A stretch of 29,504 bases of DNA from Synergistales bacterium (GTDB taxonomy: Bacteria > Synergistota > Synergistia > Synergistales > Aminobacteriaceae), in the NCBI GenBank assembly GCA_025997955.1, contig BNVH01000046.1, positions 1-29,504 on the forward strand. Reading direction: 5' to 3'. Shown here one piece after another: positions 29,389 through 29,504 of the stretch (position 1 is the first letter of the stretch; each line of letters begins with the position of its first letter). Under the pieces are notes generated by a model. The model saw nothing but the letters and a program-made list of their open reading frames with translations. It did no database searches and was not told where the DNA came from. A program made the position numbers and the translations under genes.

Positions 29389-29504
29389 CCCCTCCCTAAA
29401 GTGAGGGGATTCCTGTCGGTAATACGATGGTCTGTGTACCACAGGCGGGTTTCTGCTTCTCAGGCGGGTATTGTTGCGCCCAATCCTCCACAGACAGACA
29501 CGGC
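29389..29504 (-). ncRNA. Possible 3' part of a TnpB omega RNA (reRNA)
   Basis: In IS200/IS605-group elements the transcript of the tnpB 3' end and right end forms the guide RNA of TnpB, with the guide taken from DNA just past the element. Here the scaffold hairpin ends at TCAA (29379), and the guide would be GTGAGGGTGGACTATA (29378-29363). Only the 3' part is in the window, so this rests on position and hairpin form. Confidence 0.4.
29396..29503 (-). CDS. TnpB (IS605 OrfB) C-terminal end, partial
   Basis: An open frame enters from the right edge and ends with TAG at 29398-29396. The visible 35 residues include VEDWAQQYPPEKQKPACGTQ and end GIPSL, typical of the poorly conserved tail of TnpB proteins, whose last codons are written by the right-end hairpin. 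The catalytic RuvC domain and zinc finger lie outside the window, so activity cannot be judged. Confidence 0.6.
   Translation of the reverse strand, partial: PCLSVEDWAQQYPPEKQKPACGTQTIVLPTGIPSL

Larger units (their letters stand above)
29379..29504 (-). mobile_element. Right end of an IS200/IS605-type element (runs off the window)
   Basis: The minus strand reads GGAATCCCCTC-ACTTTAGG-GAGGGGAGGATGTCAA ending at 29379. This hairpin followed by GGATGTCAA is the familiar right end of IS605/IS1341-group elements, where the tnpB stop codon lies in the hairpin loop. The stem CCCCTC/GAGGGG is at 29389-29394 and 29403-29408. The tnpB reading frame continues beyond 29504. No tnpA is visible in the window. 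Confidence 0.65.

Noticed and set aside
1..29504. CRISPR array or known anti-phage system
   Set aside because: No regularly spaced repeats and no cas, restriction or other defence genes were seen; only a HicB relic and a TnpB tail relate to such systems.

Overview
The window is a gene-dense bacterial chromosome segment with no rRNA. It carries two tRNAs, about 23 intact protein genes and several gene remnants. Gene content suggests an anaerobic, amino-acid-fermenting bacterium, most likely of the Synergistota. The pointers are a polar amino-acid ABC operon, a Clostridium-like Bcd/EtfAB set, a YtcJ-type amidohydrolase, an obgE-nadD-LCP-rsfS block and glycogen storage genes. The phylum is an inference from gene content, not from a marker-gene comparison.

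Layout, left to right. (1) 1-1800: the tail of an unidentified gene, a tRNA-Leu(CAG) with its own promoter, a secreted MetX-like alpha/beta hydrolase, then gene debris including the C-terminal part of a HicB antitoxin. (2) 1756-5650, minus strand: a five-gene operon of cystine-type solute-binding protein, two permeases, ATPase and a DUF1847 protein. Its promoter is followed by a short ORF with clustered Cys codons, an antiterminator and an intrinsic terminator, which is the full architecture of ribosome-mediated transcription attenuation by cysteine. (3) 5713-7239: a membrane hybrid histidine kinase. (4) 7313-13605, minus strand: the glycogen/alpha-glucan genes malQ, glgP, glgA and glgC, with a promoter in front of glgP. 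(5) 13702-15898: an amidohydrolase and a secondary alcohol dehydrogenase pseudogene with a large internal deletion. (6) 16166-19872, plus strand: obgE, nadD, an LCP-family cell-wall ligase and rsfS, followed by tRNA-Ser(CGA). (7) 20203-22866: a small unknown protein, a DUF364 protein and an exported phosphodiester glycosidase. (8) 22872-25515, minus strand: metK under a SAM-I riboswitch with an orphan MacA-like adaptor downstream. (9) 25567-29106, minus strand: a DinB-like protein and the bcd-etfB-etfA operon. (10) The right edge enters an IS200/IS605-type element, showing the tnpB 3' end and its right end.

The main discovery candidate is the Cys-codon leader-peptide attenuator at 5422-5572. 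Together with the SAM-I riboswitch before metK, it means two different RNA mechanisms sense sulfur amino-acid status in this one window: charged tRNA-Cys at the transporter and S-adenosylmethionine at metK.
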